A stretch of DNA of 64,000 nt from Isochrysis galbana (taxonomy: Eukaryota > Haptophyta > Isochrysidales > Isochrysidaceae): contig CM030939.1 in assembly GCA_018136815.1 (NCBI GenBank), positions 5,148,010 to 5,212,009 on the forward strand. The letters are read 5' to 3'. Below are positions 1-12,080 of the stretch, piece after piece. Under the pieces are notes generated by a model, which searched no databases, was not told the DNA's origin, and saw nothing but the letters and a program-made list of their open reading frames with translations. The position numbers were made by a program, and so were the translations under genes. How positions within the stretch are numbered: position 1 is the stretch's first letter; each line of letters starts with the position of its first letter.

Positions 1-263
1 ACGGCCCTTACAGCTCGCGCCGCGAGCGGTCCTCGAAGAAATAAATGTCTGCGCCCCCCGATACCTGCCACAGGGACGTCTTGAGCCACTCCCTTCTTCT
101 CGCCTCTCCTGTCGCCAGCCGCCCCCCTTCGCCCGTTTGCTAACGCAAACGGGGCTCGTTTCTCACCACACTCCATCGGGGGGGGGTGCAAATCCCCCCC
201 TCTCCCTCGTTCCATTCTCTTCCGCCCCGGTCCCTGCGGCGCGTCGCCATGCGGCGCGCCATG

Positions 264-642
264 GCCTGCTCTCAGAGGTCCTTCAGGGGCGCCCAGAGGG
301 CCAGCAAGGGCAGCTCAGGGGGCAGTGGAGGCTGGGGCTCAGCCCCTGGCCCCTCCTGCCTCTCCCTCGCTCGCCTCGCTGGCCTTGGGTGCCGCCCTGA
401 GGCCCCTGTCTGCCTGGCGACCAGGGATGGGGGGGGAGTCAGTACGAGAGCAGGCCCATGCGGGCCTGGGAGTGCGGCTCGCGGCCCGCGCCCACTAGGG
501 GTCTGGGCTGTATTGATGAGTGCCCTGCCCCTGCCAGAGGGCAGGGGCTGGGGTTGAATGTACGGGCCCACCCCGGGGGGTGTCCGCAATGGAGAGAGGG
601 GGGCGCGAGGCCCCCATTGACCCCCACTTATAAAAGTAGGTT
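264..642. repeat. Dispersed repeat family A, copy 1
   Basis: This stretch of about 380 bases recurs almost unchanged at 24111-24490. Both copies begin with GCCTGCTCTCAGAGGTCC and end with CTTATAAAAGTAGGTT, and the flanks are unrelated. A diverged inverted relative lies at about 33041-33480. There is no convincing coding capacity and no clear terminal inverted repeat. A short non-autonomous element is likely, but its class is unknown. Bases 1-263 upstream are pyrimidine-rich and show nothing I can name. Confidence 0.8.
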
Positions 643-1415
643 CTGACACCAATCAAGGAAGAATAAGAACACAAAAAACGACCGATAACCGATAACCGAT
701 AACAGCCGATAGCCCTGTGGCGCAGGAGGAAGCCGAGGACTGGACCATCGGGGATCGGCACACGCCGCCTGGCATTGGAAACCCCACACACTGAGCCCCT
801 AGGTAGAGCACGAGGGGACGAGCCGCAAGGCAAGCGTGATGGTGCGATAAGGGATGCGGGCGCGACTGCTAACTAATAACTAAATGTGCAAGGTCGCGTG
901 CGCGGCGAGAATATTAAGAAGATTTTTTTTTCACATAGGGCATGGTGGCAAAATGGCAGGTGGTCGCAGCCCCTCCGAACGGCAAATTTGAGGGGTAGAA
1001 TTGCATGTGTACCAAAATCGACGAGGGGTAAAAAAAAGGGAACCTTTCTCATTTTTGGTGAATTTCATTGAAAATAGAAAGGGGGGCGGCATGTCCATTG
1101 CTAGCAACAGGATTCACACCCTAACAGGCACACGTATATCGGAGATTGTTCCCCCTCCGAGCCCTCTTCCCCAGCTATTGGTTTCCCTGTCCTGCTCCAA
1201 CACCAACACACAACAACTATGCACTGAGAATCCATTCGACAGTGCTGTTGTGACGACGTGTTTTTGTGCAAGGAAGAGTACGAGCCGTCGACGAGGAGAA
1301 GTAGCATCGGCAGCGACGAGGACGTCATCGGGCCAGCGGCAGTGCGTGTGCACGAGCGTCCGTACAGCGCCCGTAAGCGAAAGGGAAGTGGGGGGAAGAT
1401 CAGAGATTAGGAAAT
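643..1415. other. Intergenic stretch with a short tandem repeat and a shared 30-base motif
   Basis: No gene is supported here. Bases 679-707 hold a short tandem repeat of CCGATAA-like units. Around 889-921 there is a motif, GCGCG-TGCGCGGCGAGAATATTAAGAAG, that recurs at about 26651-26680 and 33747-33781, and inverted at about 10586-10615. The rest is the 3' side of clpS. Confidence 0.5.
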
Positions 1416-1934
1416 TCACTGTCCCGGCTCAGGTCCATCCCCTGGACCCGAATCTTTGCTGGACTCGGGAGCAATGCTGCTCGTGAGTCCCCACTTTTGC
1501 AGTTCAAGACAGTACTTCTTCGCCTGCTGCTTGAAGGTAATCGTCACTGTGGCAGAGCCCTGGGTGTGCACCGTCGTCGTGATCCGGTGAGCCTTCTTGC
1601 GCGACACTGTCTTCACAACAGAGACGATAGCATAAATCACATAGTCCCACGTGTGCACGTCGTCGTTGTGAAGAAGCAAGCGCCACATGGGCTCATGAGC
1701 GATATCCTCTTTGCTCATCTGTTTGGGCTCTGCCTTTGGCCGTTGGACCACGGCTGTACGTCCACGCGAGCCTTCGCGCTCGCGCTCGCCACCCTCTTGC
1801 ATTCGCAAATCTGGCAATCCAGAGCGTGCCGGGAGCACGACGGGAGCGGTGGGCCCTCGGACGCTCTGCATCCCCATGCCGGGCGCGCGCATCACAAGCG
1901 CCTGCGCGGTGAGGACTGCAAGCAACATCGACAT
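1416..1934 (-). CDS. clpS: ClpS-like adaptor of the Clp protease, probably plastid-targeted
   Basis: Encodes about 172 residues without introns. The ClpS core spans roughly residues 82-155. It carries the pocket motif HNDD (89-92), followed by a helix like those used in ClpS to hold N-degron substrates, and VHTQG (122-126), which matches the VHYQG pocket segment of bacterial ClpS. ClpS delivers proteins with destabilising N-terminal residues to the Clp chaperone, ClpC in plastids. The first 80 residues are an extension bacterial ClpS lacks: a hydrophobic start (MSMLLAVLTAQALVM), then a basic, Gly/Arg-rich stretch, which suits organelle import. I chose the ATG at 1934 because it begins this hydrophobic segment; the frame stays open upstream to 2060. 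The C-terminal tail (SSKDSGPGDGPEPGQ) looks disordered. Family assignment is firm; plastid location is inferred. Confidence 0.85.
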   Translation of the reverse strand: MSMLLAVLTAQALVMRAPGMGMQSVRGPTAPVVLPARSGLPDLRMQEGGEREREGSRGRTAVVQRPKAEPKQMSKEDIAHEPMWRLLLHNDDVHTWDYVIYAIVSVVKTVSRKKAHRITTTVHTQGSATVTITFKQQAKKYCLELQKWGLTSSIAPESSKDSGPGDGPEPGQ

Positions 1935-2945
1935 GGTGCGCTCTGTCTCGGCGGGGCTGGAGCGCGCGTGGGCAGCCAGGAGGAGAGCTCGAATCCAGAC
2001 AAAATGAAAGGAAGGACCGAGTCCCTCGTCTTCTCTTCTTCTCTTCTCCACAACTCGCAACGAATGAGGCTCTTCCTACTCTGTGTCTGCTGCCCTCCGG
2101 CCAGGCCCCCTTCCTGGTATCATGTTGATCACCTCAGAAGGGTGTGGGGGTGGGGGTGCCCACCCGACTGACCTCTGCTGTGTCCTCCCTACTACTCTAG
2201 AGAAGGAGAGAAGTGCTAGAGATATGTCTTAACCAGAAGAGTGAAGAGTGGGGCATGAATACATGGGGCATGGGAAACCTCTCAGATGGAGGAATGAAGG
2301 TGCAAGGTCAAGGTGCGCTCCGCCTCTCTGTTGTTAAGCTTACAGCAGTTTTGGGGCCTGCGACAAGAGACAAGAGTGCTCACGCACACTATACGCTGCT
2401 GGGGCCTTCAAGATAAATGACGGCAGCGTAGTGCAGTTGCACGCGCAAGATCAAAATGCACCTTGTACCGCACGCCTTCACACCTTCCGACGAGCGGCGA
2501 GTGAGCGGGGGCGCGTCCTAATCGATGGACTCGTGGCTAGCTAGCGGAAGATCGAAGATCGAGGATAGAAGACGTTCGCAGCAGGGAAGGTGCTCCGACG
2601 GTGAGGGCGCTGCAGTGCAGCCTCCAAAGTGAAGACCAGAAGATGAGTGTAGAGTAGAGAGTAAAAGGTGCACGTACTCCGTGCAGATGGCCCATTTGAA
2701 TTTGCATTTGGTGGCGGTAGACAGTAAACTGTAGAAGTAGAGCCTCCCGAGGCTACGAGTCTAGAACCCTCGGCCTCTCTCTAAAAGTATAAAGTGGGTA
2801 CGGCGAGCTGCCAGCTCGTCGCTTCTGTTTCTCACACTGTCCTCTCTACTCATGGCCTTAAGTATGTAATACAACACTGCCGAGAAGCCTTTGAGAGAGA
2901 CGGAAGAAACAACGCCACTCTCTTATCTTTGGGTCGGCTCCCTCG
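1935..2945. other. Intergenic region between clpS and GUF1
   Basis: About 1 kb with no supported gene. It lies between the divergent starts of clpS (-) and GUF1 (+), so promoters for both should be here. I see no clear TATA box or other named element, only short direct repeats such as GAAGATCGA near 2548. Confidence 0.4.
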
Positions 2946-2963
2946 TCCTTCTCTCCCTGTCTT

Positions 2964-3019
<56 letters not shown>

Positions 3020-3340
3020 CTTCTTCTCCCGCCTCCTCTCTTCTCTACTCTATCCCTCTTCATCCATTCTCCTCCCCCGTCCTCTTCTCCTCTGTGTTCC
3101 TCTCCCCCTCGTGGGCTTCCTCGAAGTCTCTCTCTCCCCGTGGAGCCTGATCGAGGAGGGGAGAAGGGTGGCGGGGGTGGGAGGGGGTGGAGAGAGAGAG
3201 AGAGGGAGGGAGGGAGAGAGAGAGGAGAGGGAGAGAGAGAGAGGGAGGGAGGGAGAGAGAGAGAGAGGGAGGGAGGGAGAGAGAGAGGAGAGGGAGAGAG
3301 AGAGAGGAGAGAGGAGAGAGGAGAGAGGAGAGGGGGGGCG
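2946..3340. repeat. Paired polypyrimidine and polypurine tracts upstream of GUF1
   Basis: A (CT)n run at about 2970-3013 lies in a pyrimidine-rich block, and a (GA)n-rich block follows at 3189-3334. The two are inverted relative to each other and could fold together as a long imperfect hairpin in RNA, or form triplex DNA. They lie directly before the GUF1 start codon, probably in its promoter or 5' untranslated region. Long open frames through here are low-complexity artefacts. Confidence 0.8.
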
Positions 3341-3369
3341 GGGCGGCGGATCTCGCGCGCCCCACTGCC

Positions 3370-6300
3370 ATGACGGCTCCTCTCCCGGGCCTGCTGGCCT
3401 CTCTGCTCAGTCTGAGCGTGATCAGCCGACCTGCCGGGGTGTGCCGAGAAGGACTGATCCGTACGAGCATCCTCTCCCATCTCCCACCCCGCCCTCGCTC
3501 CTCCCAGCCTGCAATGGCCGCGCCCGTCGCCTCCAGCAGCGCTCCGGGAGACGCTGCCGCCCAAGACTTTTACGACCCCTCTCGCATCCGCAACTTCTGC
3601 ATCATCGCGCACATCGACCACGGGAAGTCGACTCTGGCCGATCGACTCCTCGAGAAGACGAGCGCCGTCACACAGCGCGAGATGAAGGAGCAGCTGCTCG
3701 ACAACATGGACCTCGAGCGCGAGCGCGGTATTACGATCAAGCTGCAGGCGGCCCGAATGGACTACTTCGACAGCAACGGCGAGCGGTGCGCTTCCGATCG
3801 CCTGGAGCGCGGAATGCGAGCCATACAATTCATCTCCTGCATGGCGTGCTAGCTAACGTTGCTGCAGCCACCGGCCGCCAGCTCAGCACGACTCGCCTGC
3901 AATGCGCAGGTATGTGCTTAATCTGATCGACACGCCCGGACACGTCGACTTTGCCTACGAGGTTTCAAGGTCACTCCAGGCTTGCGAAGGAGCTCTTCTG
4001 GTTGTTGATGCTTCCCAAGGCGTCGAGGCGCAAACCATCGCCAATGTGTTCCTTGCCATCGAACAAGACCTTGAAATCTTGCCTGTGCTGAACAAAATTG
4101 ACTTGCCTGGTGCCGACCCGGATCGGGTTGCAGAGGAAGTGGAGAACGTGATCGGGCTGGACTGCTCCGAGGTGAGCCTAGATTTGCCGAGTTCTGCGCT
4201 GGATCTCAAAAACAGCGCGGCCAACATAGGAATGTGCATGTGTCTCGACAGCGCATCTTCCACCCAAATTGCAGGCTATTCCTTGCTCAGCGAAAACGGG
4301 CCTTGGCATTGCAGAGATCCTCGAGCAGATTGTGCGGAAGGTGCGGTCCTGCTGCGCCAGCCGCAAGCACATCCACTCCTGAGCTGGCATGCACTGTGCG
4401 CTCGCTCATATTCACGCTTCACTTTCTCCCATCAGGTACCTGCTCCAGCAGACACCCGCGACAAGCCGCTACGTGCGCTCATTTTTGACTCGTACTACGA
4501 CCCATACCGCGGAGTGGTGGTCTTCATGCGCATTGTCGACGGCGAGTTGCGCAAAGGGGATAAGGTAATGCCAAATGATTTCTTGAATCTTAAGGACCCT
4601 GTGATTCCAGTCTTAACACTCATCTTCAGCCATGCGTCGCGGTAAACTCGGCGCAACCACCGTTGTGATATCACACCATGCTCGTTTGTGCAGATCAGAT
4701 TCTCCGCCTCGGGGGCCCAATACGATGCCCTCGAAGTAGGCGTGCTCACGGCAAATGGCCAGGAGCCCCGTGCATGCCTACGTGCGGGAGAGGTCGGATA
4801 CATGCACGGAGGCATTAAGAGCGTCGACGACGCACGAGTTGGAGATACCGTCACAATCGCTGCTTACAAGGTGCTCGCCACAGTGTGTAGGCAAGCCGCA
4901 TGTGCACGCCTTGGGGCGCGCCTTTGGCCTCGATTGGGCGGCGGGCATAGAGCAACACGGCGTGCCTACATCGATCTGGCTCTGCTGATTTTGCACGACC
5001 TCTATGCTTTGTCGCGCAGGATGGCTCCAGTCCGCCACCTACAGAGCCTCTCCCGGGCTACCGTGAGCCCGTGCCCATGGTGTACTGTGGCCTATTCCCA
5101 GTCGAAACAACCCAGTATCAGCTCCTCCGCGACTCCCTCGAAAAGCTAAAGCTCAATGATGCCGCGCTGGTGTGGGAGCCGGAGACGTCCAGCGCGATGG
5201 GATTTGGCTTCAGATGCGGCTTTCTCGGACTCTTGCACATGGAGATTGTACAGGTGATTAGCTGGGCACTGCAACGAGAAGACGCGGTTCTCTTGGCAAG
5301 TTGAAATCATTCCCTTGTGCGGCCCATCCGGAATCGGGCTACCATACTGCTGAATCAGTCAAATTGCCTCTTCTTCTTCGCTTTCGGGATGCGCGAGCAG
5401 CGCGAAAATGTCACGAATCTAACCCCCCCCAAGCTGTGGCCACCACTTTGTTATCGAGCCATGGCCTCGGCTATCTCCTGTACTTTCACACAAGATCCCC
5501 GGCCTTGTGCTGAGTGCAGGAGCGGCTCGAGCGCGAGTACGATCTCGATCTCATTGTGACCGCTCCCAGTGTTGTTTACGAGGTCGAGCTCAACGACGGG
5601 ACCAAGCAAATCGTCGATACGCCCGGAAAGCTTGTGCGTACGATCCAGCCCACAAGCGCCCGCTCGCTGTTGGCTCTTGGACTGCGGCCGAGTCCACTTT
5701 TTAAGGCAACGCCGTTGAACCGCCTTGGGAGAGTGTCGGAATCGGGATGATTGGGAGATCAACCCTCGGGCCTATCCGCGTCATCTGCCATGTCACCTCA
5801 AGTCTATCAAAACATCCCAGAATCCAGGCGAGTGTCATTCGACCGTTTCTATTGTGGCTAAGCCTGAAACCTGCACATATCAAGTAGGTCGACGCCGACA
5901 AGCGGCGCTCTGTCTCCGAGCCTTACGTGAAGTTGGAGCTCTTCTCTCCACGTGAGTACTCGGGTAGTCTGATGGAGCTTGCGCAGACTCGTCGGGGCGA
6001 GTACTGCGACATGCGCTTCATCGGACCTGAGCGCGTTGCCATCACTTATGACATGCCGTTGGCCGAGGTCCGTTCTTCAAATCAGGATTGCCATTGCACA
6101 CCCGACGTAGGCCTGTGCTATGCATGCCCGACGTGTGATCAGGCACCTTGCAAACGCGAGTCACTGCCCATGACGCGCACTCGCCTCGCAAACTCCTTGA
6201 CGAGGCCTGACTTTCCTATGTAGGTCATCACTGATTTCTTTGATCAAATGAAGTCGCGATCCAAGGGCTACGCCTCGATGGAGTATCAAGTTACCGGATA

Positions 6301-6872
6301 CCGGGAGAATGATCTCGTTCGCTTGGATATCCTTATCGCCCAAGTGCGTCGCCAATGGACCTTCCATCATATTCCCTGCATCGTCTTCAACTCAGACTTT
6401 TCCCGCTGTGGCATCCTTACCAAGGCAGTCGGTGCACTTGTGGACGGACATGGCCTTTAGCAATTCCAATTTACCCCTTGATGTCCCGTTGGTCTCCCTC
6501 TCCCATTAGCCTCCGTTTCCATGTTTCCCTCTGCCCTCTGCTCAGGAACCTGCCCCTCCACTCGCTACCATTGTCCACCGTGATGTTGCTCATTCCGTGG
6601 GCAAGAAAATGACACGCACACTCAGGGATCTCATCCCGCGACAGCAATTCAAGGTGCAATTGCAAGCAGCCATCGGCCAAAAAATCGTCGCCTCCTCTAC
6701 CATATCGCCCATCCGCAAAGACGTGCTTGCCAAATGTTACGGCGGAGACGTCTCGCGCAAGAAAAAGCTGCTGAACAAGCAGGCCAAGGGGAAGAAGCGC
6801 ATGAAGGCCATCGGCAAGGTGAACGTGCCACAAGAAGCGTTCATGGCGGTGCTCAACCTGAAAGACAACTAG
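3370..6872 (+). CDS. GUF1: Translation factor GUF1 / LepA (elongation factor 4), organellar, ten exons
   Basis: Proposed exons: 3370-3785, 3910-4171, 4275-4340, 4436-4564, 4694-4870, 5020-5253, 5520-5633, 5888-6067, 6224-6343, 6546-6872. All introns are GT-AG and the joined frame encodes 674 residues. LepA/GUF1 is a ribosome-binding GTPase that back-translocates or remodels stalled ribosomes in bacteria, mitochondria and plastids. The P-loop AHIDHGKS is at residues 80-87, switch I RERGITIK at 117-124, then DTPGHVDF and [13 protein letters not shown]. The C-terminal LepA signature follows ([33 protein letters not shown]). About 70 residues precede the GTPase domain, with a hydrophobic/basic start typical of an import signal. 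I chose the ATG at 3370, the first downstream of the GA tract; the ATG of MAAPVAS (residue 49) is an alternative. Mitochondrion versus plastid cannot be decided. Confidence 0.93.
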
Positions 6873-7900
6873 GCGGACGCATTCTTTGGTCTCTTTGAAG
6901 GTTTTGATCGAGTTTGTGTTGGTGTTGATAGTTGTATATTGACATCTGAAAATTCAGGCTGTTAGCCAAATAGCTACGGGAGCCCCATCGCACTCACGGT
7001 GTTCCTTCTCGCCATTGCCGCCCTCACTCCCTCTCCGCTTCCCCACCGCCACCGCTCATTCCTTGCGCGCGTTGTCCGCCTTTGTCTTTGGTGTAGCGGC
7101 GCTGGAGTTGAGTCGGTCGAGGCCCGCGCGGGGGAACAGTCGCCCGGCGCGCGTGGTACATGCGGTACGCACGAAGGGTATTATAATAAGAGCCCCGAGC
7201 CCCGAGGGGGGGGGACTAAGGGCTAGCGGCTGTTGGAAAAAGCATCTGCATCTCTGCATCTTTAGGAAAGAGCATCTGCACATATAGGAAAGAGCATCTG
7301 TAATACATGGTAGATGGCATGTGTACGCTGTGAAGGCGAGCGCGCGACTTTTTCGAGTGCTCCTCGCTCCTTCCTTGACTCCACGGACTCCGAACTTCGA
7401 ACTTCCAGAGACGATGTGCGTCTCTGCTTGGAGCTCACAGCGCAGTAAAAAAATCCGAGTTGGGCTGTCGGTCCGTAAGCTTACGGTGGTTTTGAGCTAA
7501 CACTAACACTTACATCAGTACTTACATCAGTACTAATATCAGCTTACACCCCTATATTACAACTTCTTGTATCGCTATTATTATACTTATACTTACTGGG
7601 GGGTGTTCAGCGTGCAGCTGTCGAAACAAGCGAGTGCTTGTTCGTGGGGCAAGTCTCGAGGGGCATAGAGCACAGTCTTGAGAATGAGAGAGGGAGCGCG
7701 CGCGCTACATGGCGACACAAGGCACGATCACACATCACTCACAAAAACCGCCCAGCCAACAAAGGGACACTCCGAAAACTCACGTAAACAGTCGCCACAA
7801 TCAAAGAAACGAGTCCGGAGAAGAATGCAGCCAACCGAAACGAAGCCACAACGAAGAGTCCCGAAGTAAACGGCGATCACTTCCCACTCAAGAACACAAT
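6873..7900. other. Intergenic region downstream of GUF1
   Basis: No supported gene. It holds short repeats of GGAAAGAGCATCTG (about 7240-7305) and a few TTACATCAGTACT units (about 7510-7545). The AT-rich stretch just after 6872 is the likely GUF1 3' untranslated region. Confidence 0.4.
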
Positions 7901-8262
7901 GCCCATCCTAAAGTTAAAAGACACACAAGCCATCGGATCCGTCTAGAGTATTGTGGAAATACTCCGGATCCGACACCCCCCGACTAAATGTCGAGCGTCC
8001 GCGCGAGTCAAACTTGCACAGCACACTCACAGGCGTCCCCACGAGGCACACGCAAGTCTAGAACACAATGACAATGCCCATCCTAAAGTTAAAAGACACA
8101 CAAGCCATCGGATCCGTCTAGAGTATTGTGGAAATACTCTGGATCCGACACCCCCCGACTAAATGTCGAGCGTCCGCGCGAGTCAAACTTCATCCTAAAG
8201 TTAAAAGACACACAAGCCATCGGATCCGTCTAGAGTATTGTGGAAATACTCTGGATCCGACA
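7901..8262. repeat. Three copies of a 70-115-base repeat with an internal hairpin
   Basis: Copies at 7901-8015, 8076-8190 and 8191-8262 (partial) share CATCCTAAAGTTAAAAGACA and the inverted pair GAGTATT-GTGG-AAATACTC flanked by GGATCC on both sides. The first two continue with CGACACCCCCCGACTAAATG and then GAGCGTCCGCGCGAG. A related version of this tail lies in the 60-base spacer at 25241-25300, so the element is dispersed. There is no coding capacity. A small structured non-autonomous element is likely. Confidence 0.75.
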
Positions 8263-8365
8263 GCAGCGCGCAGCGCGTGGCGCGCGCGCAAAGCAAGGCT
8301 AGGAATCGCGATTAATAGGGTAGTTTTCAAAACTGCTGATTAGTAGTTTCAAAACTGCCGATCTC

Positions 8366-8635
8366 CCCTCTACAACCAACCCAAACAGCACGAACCCCCT
8401 CGCCCTCTGTTCAAAGCACCAAAAATTTCAACTCAAGACCCATGTTGATACACTTCTCGTTTTCACTCCACTCTTGTGGGCCACAATTACCTACAACTTA
8501 GTGCCCTGCCTTGGGCCCTCTTCCAACACTTCACTCCCTCTCCTACTCCCTCTTGCAACTACAACCAACCCAAGAAGCACAACCCTCCTCGCCCTCTGTT
8601 TCAAGCACCAAAAATTTCGGCTCGAGACAAGAGGG
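8366..8635. repeat. Direct repeat of about 78 bases
   Basis: The segments 8366-8443 and 8558-8635 are similar: both start with CTACAACCAACCCAA and run through CTCGCCCTCTGTT to GCACCAAAAATTTC. The spacing is about 190 bases. I see no gene here. Confidence 0.6.
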
Positions 8636-10178
8636 AGGATATGTCTTGAGGCGGCGTCGCTGCCCATGCCTAGCGCAAGGGTATAGCGCCCCCACTCAGA
8701 CATCTCCTTCCCCACAGCTCCTCTCTGAGGAGTTGCTCCTCTCCCTCCCATTAGGCCCCCTTGCTTGCGAGACCAGAATAGGATCCTGGCGTGGGGGGTT
8801 GTTTGAGTGTGGAGGGAGGGGCGCTCCAGCTAGCAGCTAGCGCAGGTAGAAAGCTAGTGAAGAGCTGGGTGGCATAAAGGGGAAGTGTGCTTGCGCTTGC
8901 CGCGGCAGGGAGTCCTGTCTTGAGTTAGCGCTAGTTCCGTTCCTTTGCCGCGCCGCGATCCATAAAAAATTTGTTAAAAATTAAATTACTTTTTCTACAC
9001 CTGTAATCTACCTCTCTACTCTCTATTTCTATTTCGCCGCCCTTTATCTTCCCCTCTGCCACGCCTACCTCCTCCTCCTCCTCCTCCTTTCCCCTCTTCT
9101 TTCCTTTTCGTTCGGGTGTCCGGGGGTTGGCCCAAGTGTGCTCTACCTCGGGCCGGAATTCAGGGGTGGGTTGGGCAGCAGGCCTCTGAACATATTCGTT
9201 TGTCCCGTTGGCCGTTGGCTGTTGTTCGAGGTGTCTGTCGTTCGAGACCTTTCCTGGTGTTTTTTGTCGTTGTGTCGTTGTCCGTTGTCCTTCTTCCATA
9301 TTTATGTTTGGCTGAGGCGCGTGGCATGTAGCGCTATCGTTTGCGGCTTCTTTCTGTGTTCATTTGTTTGGTTGAGGTGCTCACAACGCAGTAATCTGCA
9401 GTGCTATGTTTTTGTTTGCCATAGCCATAGCGTTAGCTCAATCAAAAATTGACCTTGAGAATGAGCAATGAGAATCATTCTGCACTCACGCTCACGCTCA
9501 AATCCGCAATTACTAACTACTGTGCGCGAAGCATTATCCACACTCGCCACAGCGGCAGGTTCAGAAGTTTCTCGGACGAAAAAAACAGAGGAGGGGAGGT
9601 CTTGGACATGGCGCGGCGATCTTGTGACTATGGCGTCCGTCAATATTGAGTATGGCCGAGCCCAACACCCAAAATCATATCATCCACGCATGAAGCTGTG
9701 AACCTCACGGAAACGACGCCAACATTCGAAGGTAGCAGCAAAAATGCCAAGAAAGTCAAGCGAAGGATACAGAACAAGACGCCGAGGAGACCGAGACCAG
9801 AAGAAGCTGGAACTCGGAACTGGAATTCAGTGCCATTTGAGCAGGTGCCACATATCCAGTCTGACTCAGCTGTGATGGTGCGCCGAAACGTAGGACTGTA
9901 CACGTGGAAGATGATGTTGTCCCGTCACGGAGCTCGACCTTGTCAAACGCTGCCACCCATCAGACACATCGCAGCCCTTCATGCACACTGTAGCCCAATT
10001 GACACAACATCAATTGACACGACATCTAGGACTGGGAGCATTTGCCAGCCGTCTTGCCTCACGCATGTAAAGGGCACGAACAAGTCAAACATGGGCGCTC
10101 AGTTCGGACAAGAGAATGCATCAGCCTGCGACTTGAGTGGACGTGCCAAAGCGAGTAGCAGCAGCGTCAGATACAGCT
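8636..10178. other. Intergenic region downstream of COX17
   Basis: About 1.5 kb without a convincing gene. A (CTC)n-type run lies near 9070-9090, and bases 9180-9400 are rich in TTCGTTGTG-like units. A frame on the plus strand at 9698-10189 has no recognisable domain and faces the COX17 3' end; I do not call it. Confidence 0.35.
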
Positions 10179-10376
10179 TCACACCTTGAACCCATGAGAC
10201 CGCAAGCATGCTTTGTGGGCCTCGATGTACTCTGTGCATTGCTCCTCGCCTTTCTCCACCACGCACTCATCGCGTGGCCTGCGGGTCTCTGGGCAAGCAC
10301 AGCAGATCTTCAGCTTGGGCTTCTCGTCGGCTGCTGGAGTCGGTGCTGTCACCGAGGCCGAGGCTGGCTCCGCCAT
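10179..10376 (-). CDS. COX17: COX17-like copper chaperone for cytochrome c oxidase
   Basis: A complete intronless 65-residue protein. COX17 carries Cu(I) in the mitochondrial intermembrane space to SCO1 and COX11 for assembly of cytochrome c oxidase. The sequence shows the family's copper motif KICCACPETRRPRDEC, followed by EKGEEQC and EAHKACLRSHGFKV. Together they give the twin CX9C coiled-coil-helix-coiled-coil-helix arrangement with the extra CC pair at the copper site. The Ala/Pro-rich N-terminus of about 20 residues is disordered, as usual. Length matches the family (60-70 residues). It lies alone on this strand. Confidence 0.95.
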   Translation of the reverse strand: MAEPASASVTAPTPAADEKPKLKICCACPETRRPRDECVVEKGEEQCTEYIEAHKACLRSHGFKV

Positions 10377-10671
10377 TGAATCGGGTGGTGGATGCGCGGC
10401 ACGCAGAAATGCGCCGAGAAAGTGATTGGAAAAGAATATTCAATCTCTAGAGCTCTACTAACTGCTCTACTCGTAGAGTAGGGTAGAGCACAAAAGAAGA
10501 CGGAAAGACAAAGAAAGAAGCAAAGATAAAGATAGCTTTCACCTTTTACTCCTGATATGGGATCGGATCGGATCGGGATAAAAAACTTCTTAATAATCTC
10601 GCCGCGCGCGCGACCCTGCTAAACGTCTCTGCAGCCTCGCCCGCTTCCCTTATCCCCCCTCCACCCTACAT

Positions 10672-10762
10672 GTGAAAAACAGTCCAACAACCCAAGAAAA
10701 ACAGTAAAAACAGCTGTTTTTGGGTTACACAAAAAAACAGTCAAAAACAGGCCGAAAAACAG
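10672..10762. repeat. Cluster of AAAAACAG motifs with an inverted repeat, possible hAT subterminal region
   Basis: At least five copies of AAAAACAG or its complement occur within 90 bases, plus an imperfect inverted repeat (AACCCAAG ... TTTTTGGGTT) at about 10688-10726. It lies about 150 bases before the hAT transposase start. Clusters of short subterminal motifs are usual at hAT ends, so this may be the left end of that element. The exact terminus and an 8-bp target duplication could not be placed. Confidence 0.4.
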
Positions 10763-12080
10763 GATCCTTTACATAAACAACTGTTTACGTTAGAGTAAGG
10801 GGTAAGGGGGATACGGGGGCGGGCGCCCACTCGGAGCACGACGCACGCCGCACGCTCGCTCCCCGCCCCCCTCCCTCCCCCCTCCCTCGCCCATCCCCCA
10901 TCATGAGCTTGATCCCCAACCCCAACCCCACGCGCGCCTCGCGCTCTGCGGCGCAAGCCTCCCGCGCCATCGTCTCGTCGGACTCGGAAGCCGAGAGCAA
11001 CCTCCCCCTCCTCCCATCCCCATCATCGGGTGCCCTCTCGGCCAGCGCCAGCGTTCCTCGAGCCACTGCGATGATACAACCAGCGCAGCCGCTGGGCGGC
11101 GGCCATCGGGGTGCTGCACCGGCACCGGCGCCCGTTGCCACGGCCACGCCCACGCCCCAATGGAGCGACCTCTTCAATACCTTACCCACGCGCTCCACGG
11201 GCCTGAGCCACCCTGAGGTGCAGGGACGGAAAGGCGCGCTCAATGCAAAGCGCATCGACCCAGTCTGGAAGTGCGTCCGCATCGTCGACGAGAGCAACCC
11301 CAACTCTCCCGTGTGGCAGTGCTTGGGCTGCGGCGTCGAGCGCTGTGGATCGGCGACAAGGATCGCCGACCATGTGCTGGGGTTGAAGCAGTCGGCCAAG
11401 TGTGCGGGCGTCGAGAGTTCGTTTCTTTCGCTCGTTGACGCCGTACGCGTGAGCAACGCGATGAAGGAGACGAAGAAGAGGAAGCTGTCCATGGTGAAGC
11501 AGAGCAATGCGTCGGCACACCCGGAAGGGACGGCAGAGCCAGCGCTCACGCAACGTCGCGAGAGAAATCAACCTGCTTTGGATTTCAACACTGCACATAA
11601 GGATCAATGCGATGCTGCTGTAGCCGCCATGTTTTACGCTTGCAATGTACCTGCGTCAGTTGTGGACCACCCATCGTTCAAAGAGATGATTCGGGTCTTG
11701 AAGACGGCCCCGAGCTCGTACAAACCACCGAGCCGCCAAGCCCTCTACGGAAATTTGTTGAACACTACTGTGCACCGCTTGCAGCGTGAGCTCGAGCCAT
11801 TGCGGCTGCATGTCTTGGGTGCAGGTTGCACGTTGTTGTCCGATGGCTGGGATAATGTGATGAAAGATCACCTTATCAACTTCCTCTTTGGGAATGCCGG
11901 GTGTGTGCTCTTTGACGGCACGGTCAAGGTGCTAAGTGACGATTCTGAAAATGCTAGCTTTGTTGCCGAGTTGCTGCGGCAATGCATGGAGCGCCAGGGC
12001 CGATTGTGTTTTGTGCAGGTGGTGACGGATACCTGCAGCACCATGAAGGCTGCCTGGAAGATTCTGACGAGCCATTACTA

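Noticed and set aside
1-263. rRNA or other structured RNA at the left edge
   Set aside because: No conserved rRNA core sequence could be recognised; the region is simply GC- and pyrimidine-rich.
2923-3926. Frames over 200 residues in the CT/GA tracts
   Set aside because: Pure low-complexity translation (Ser-Leu or Arg-Glu repeats), overlapping the real GUF1 first exon.
9698-10189. A 163-residue plus-strand gene overlapping the COX17 3' end
   Set aside because: No recognisable domain, composition like surrounding non-coding DNA, and it overlaps COX17 on the opposite strand.
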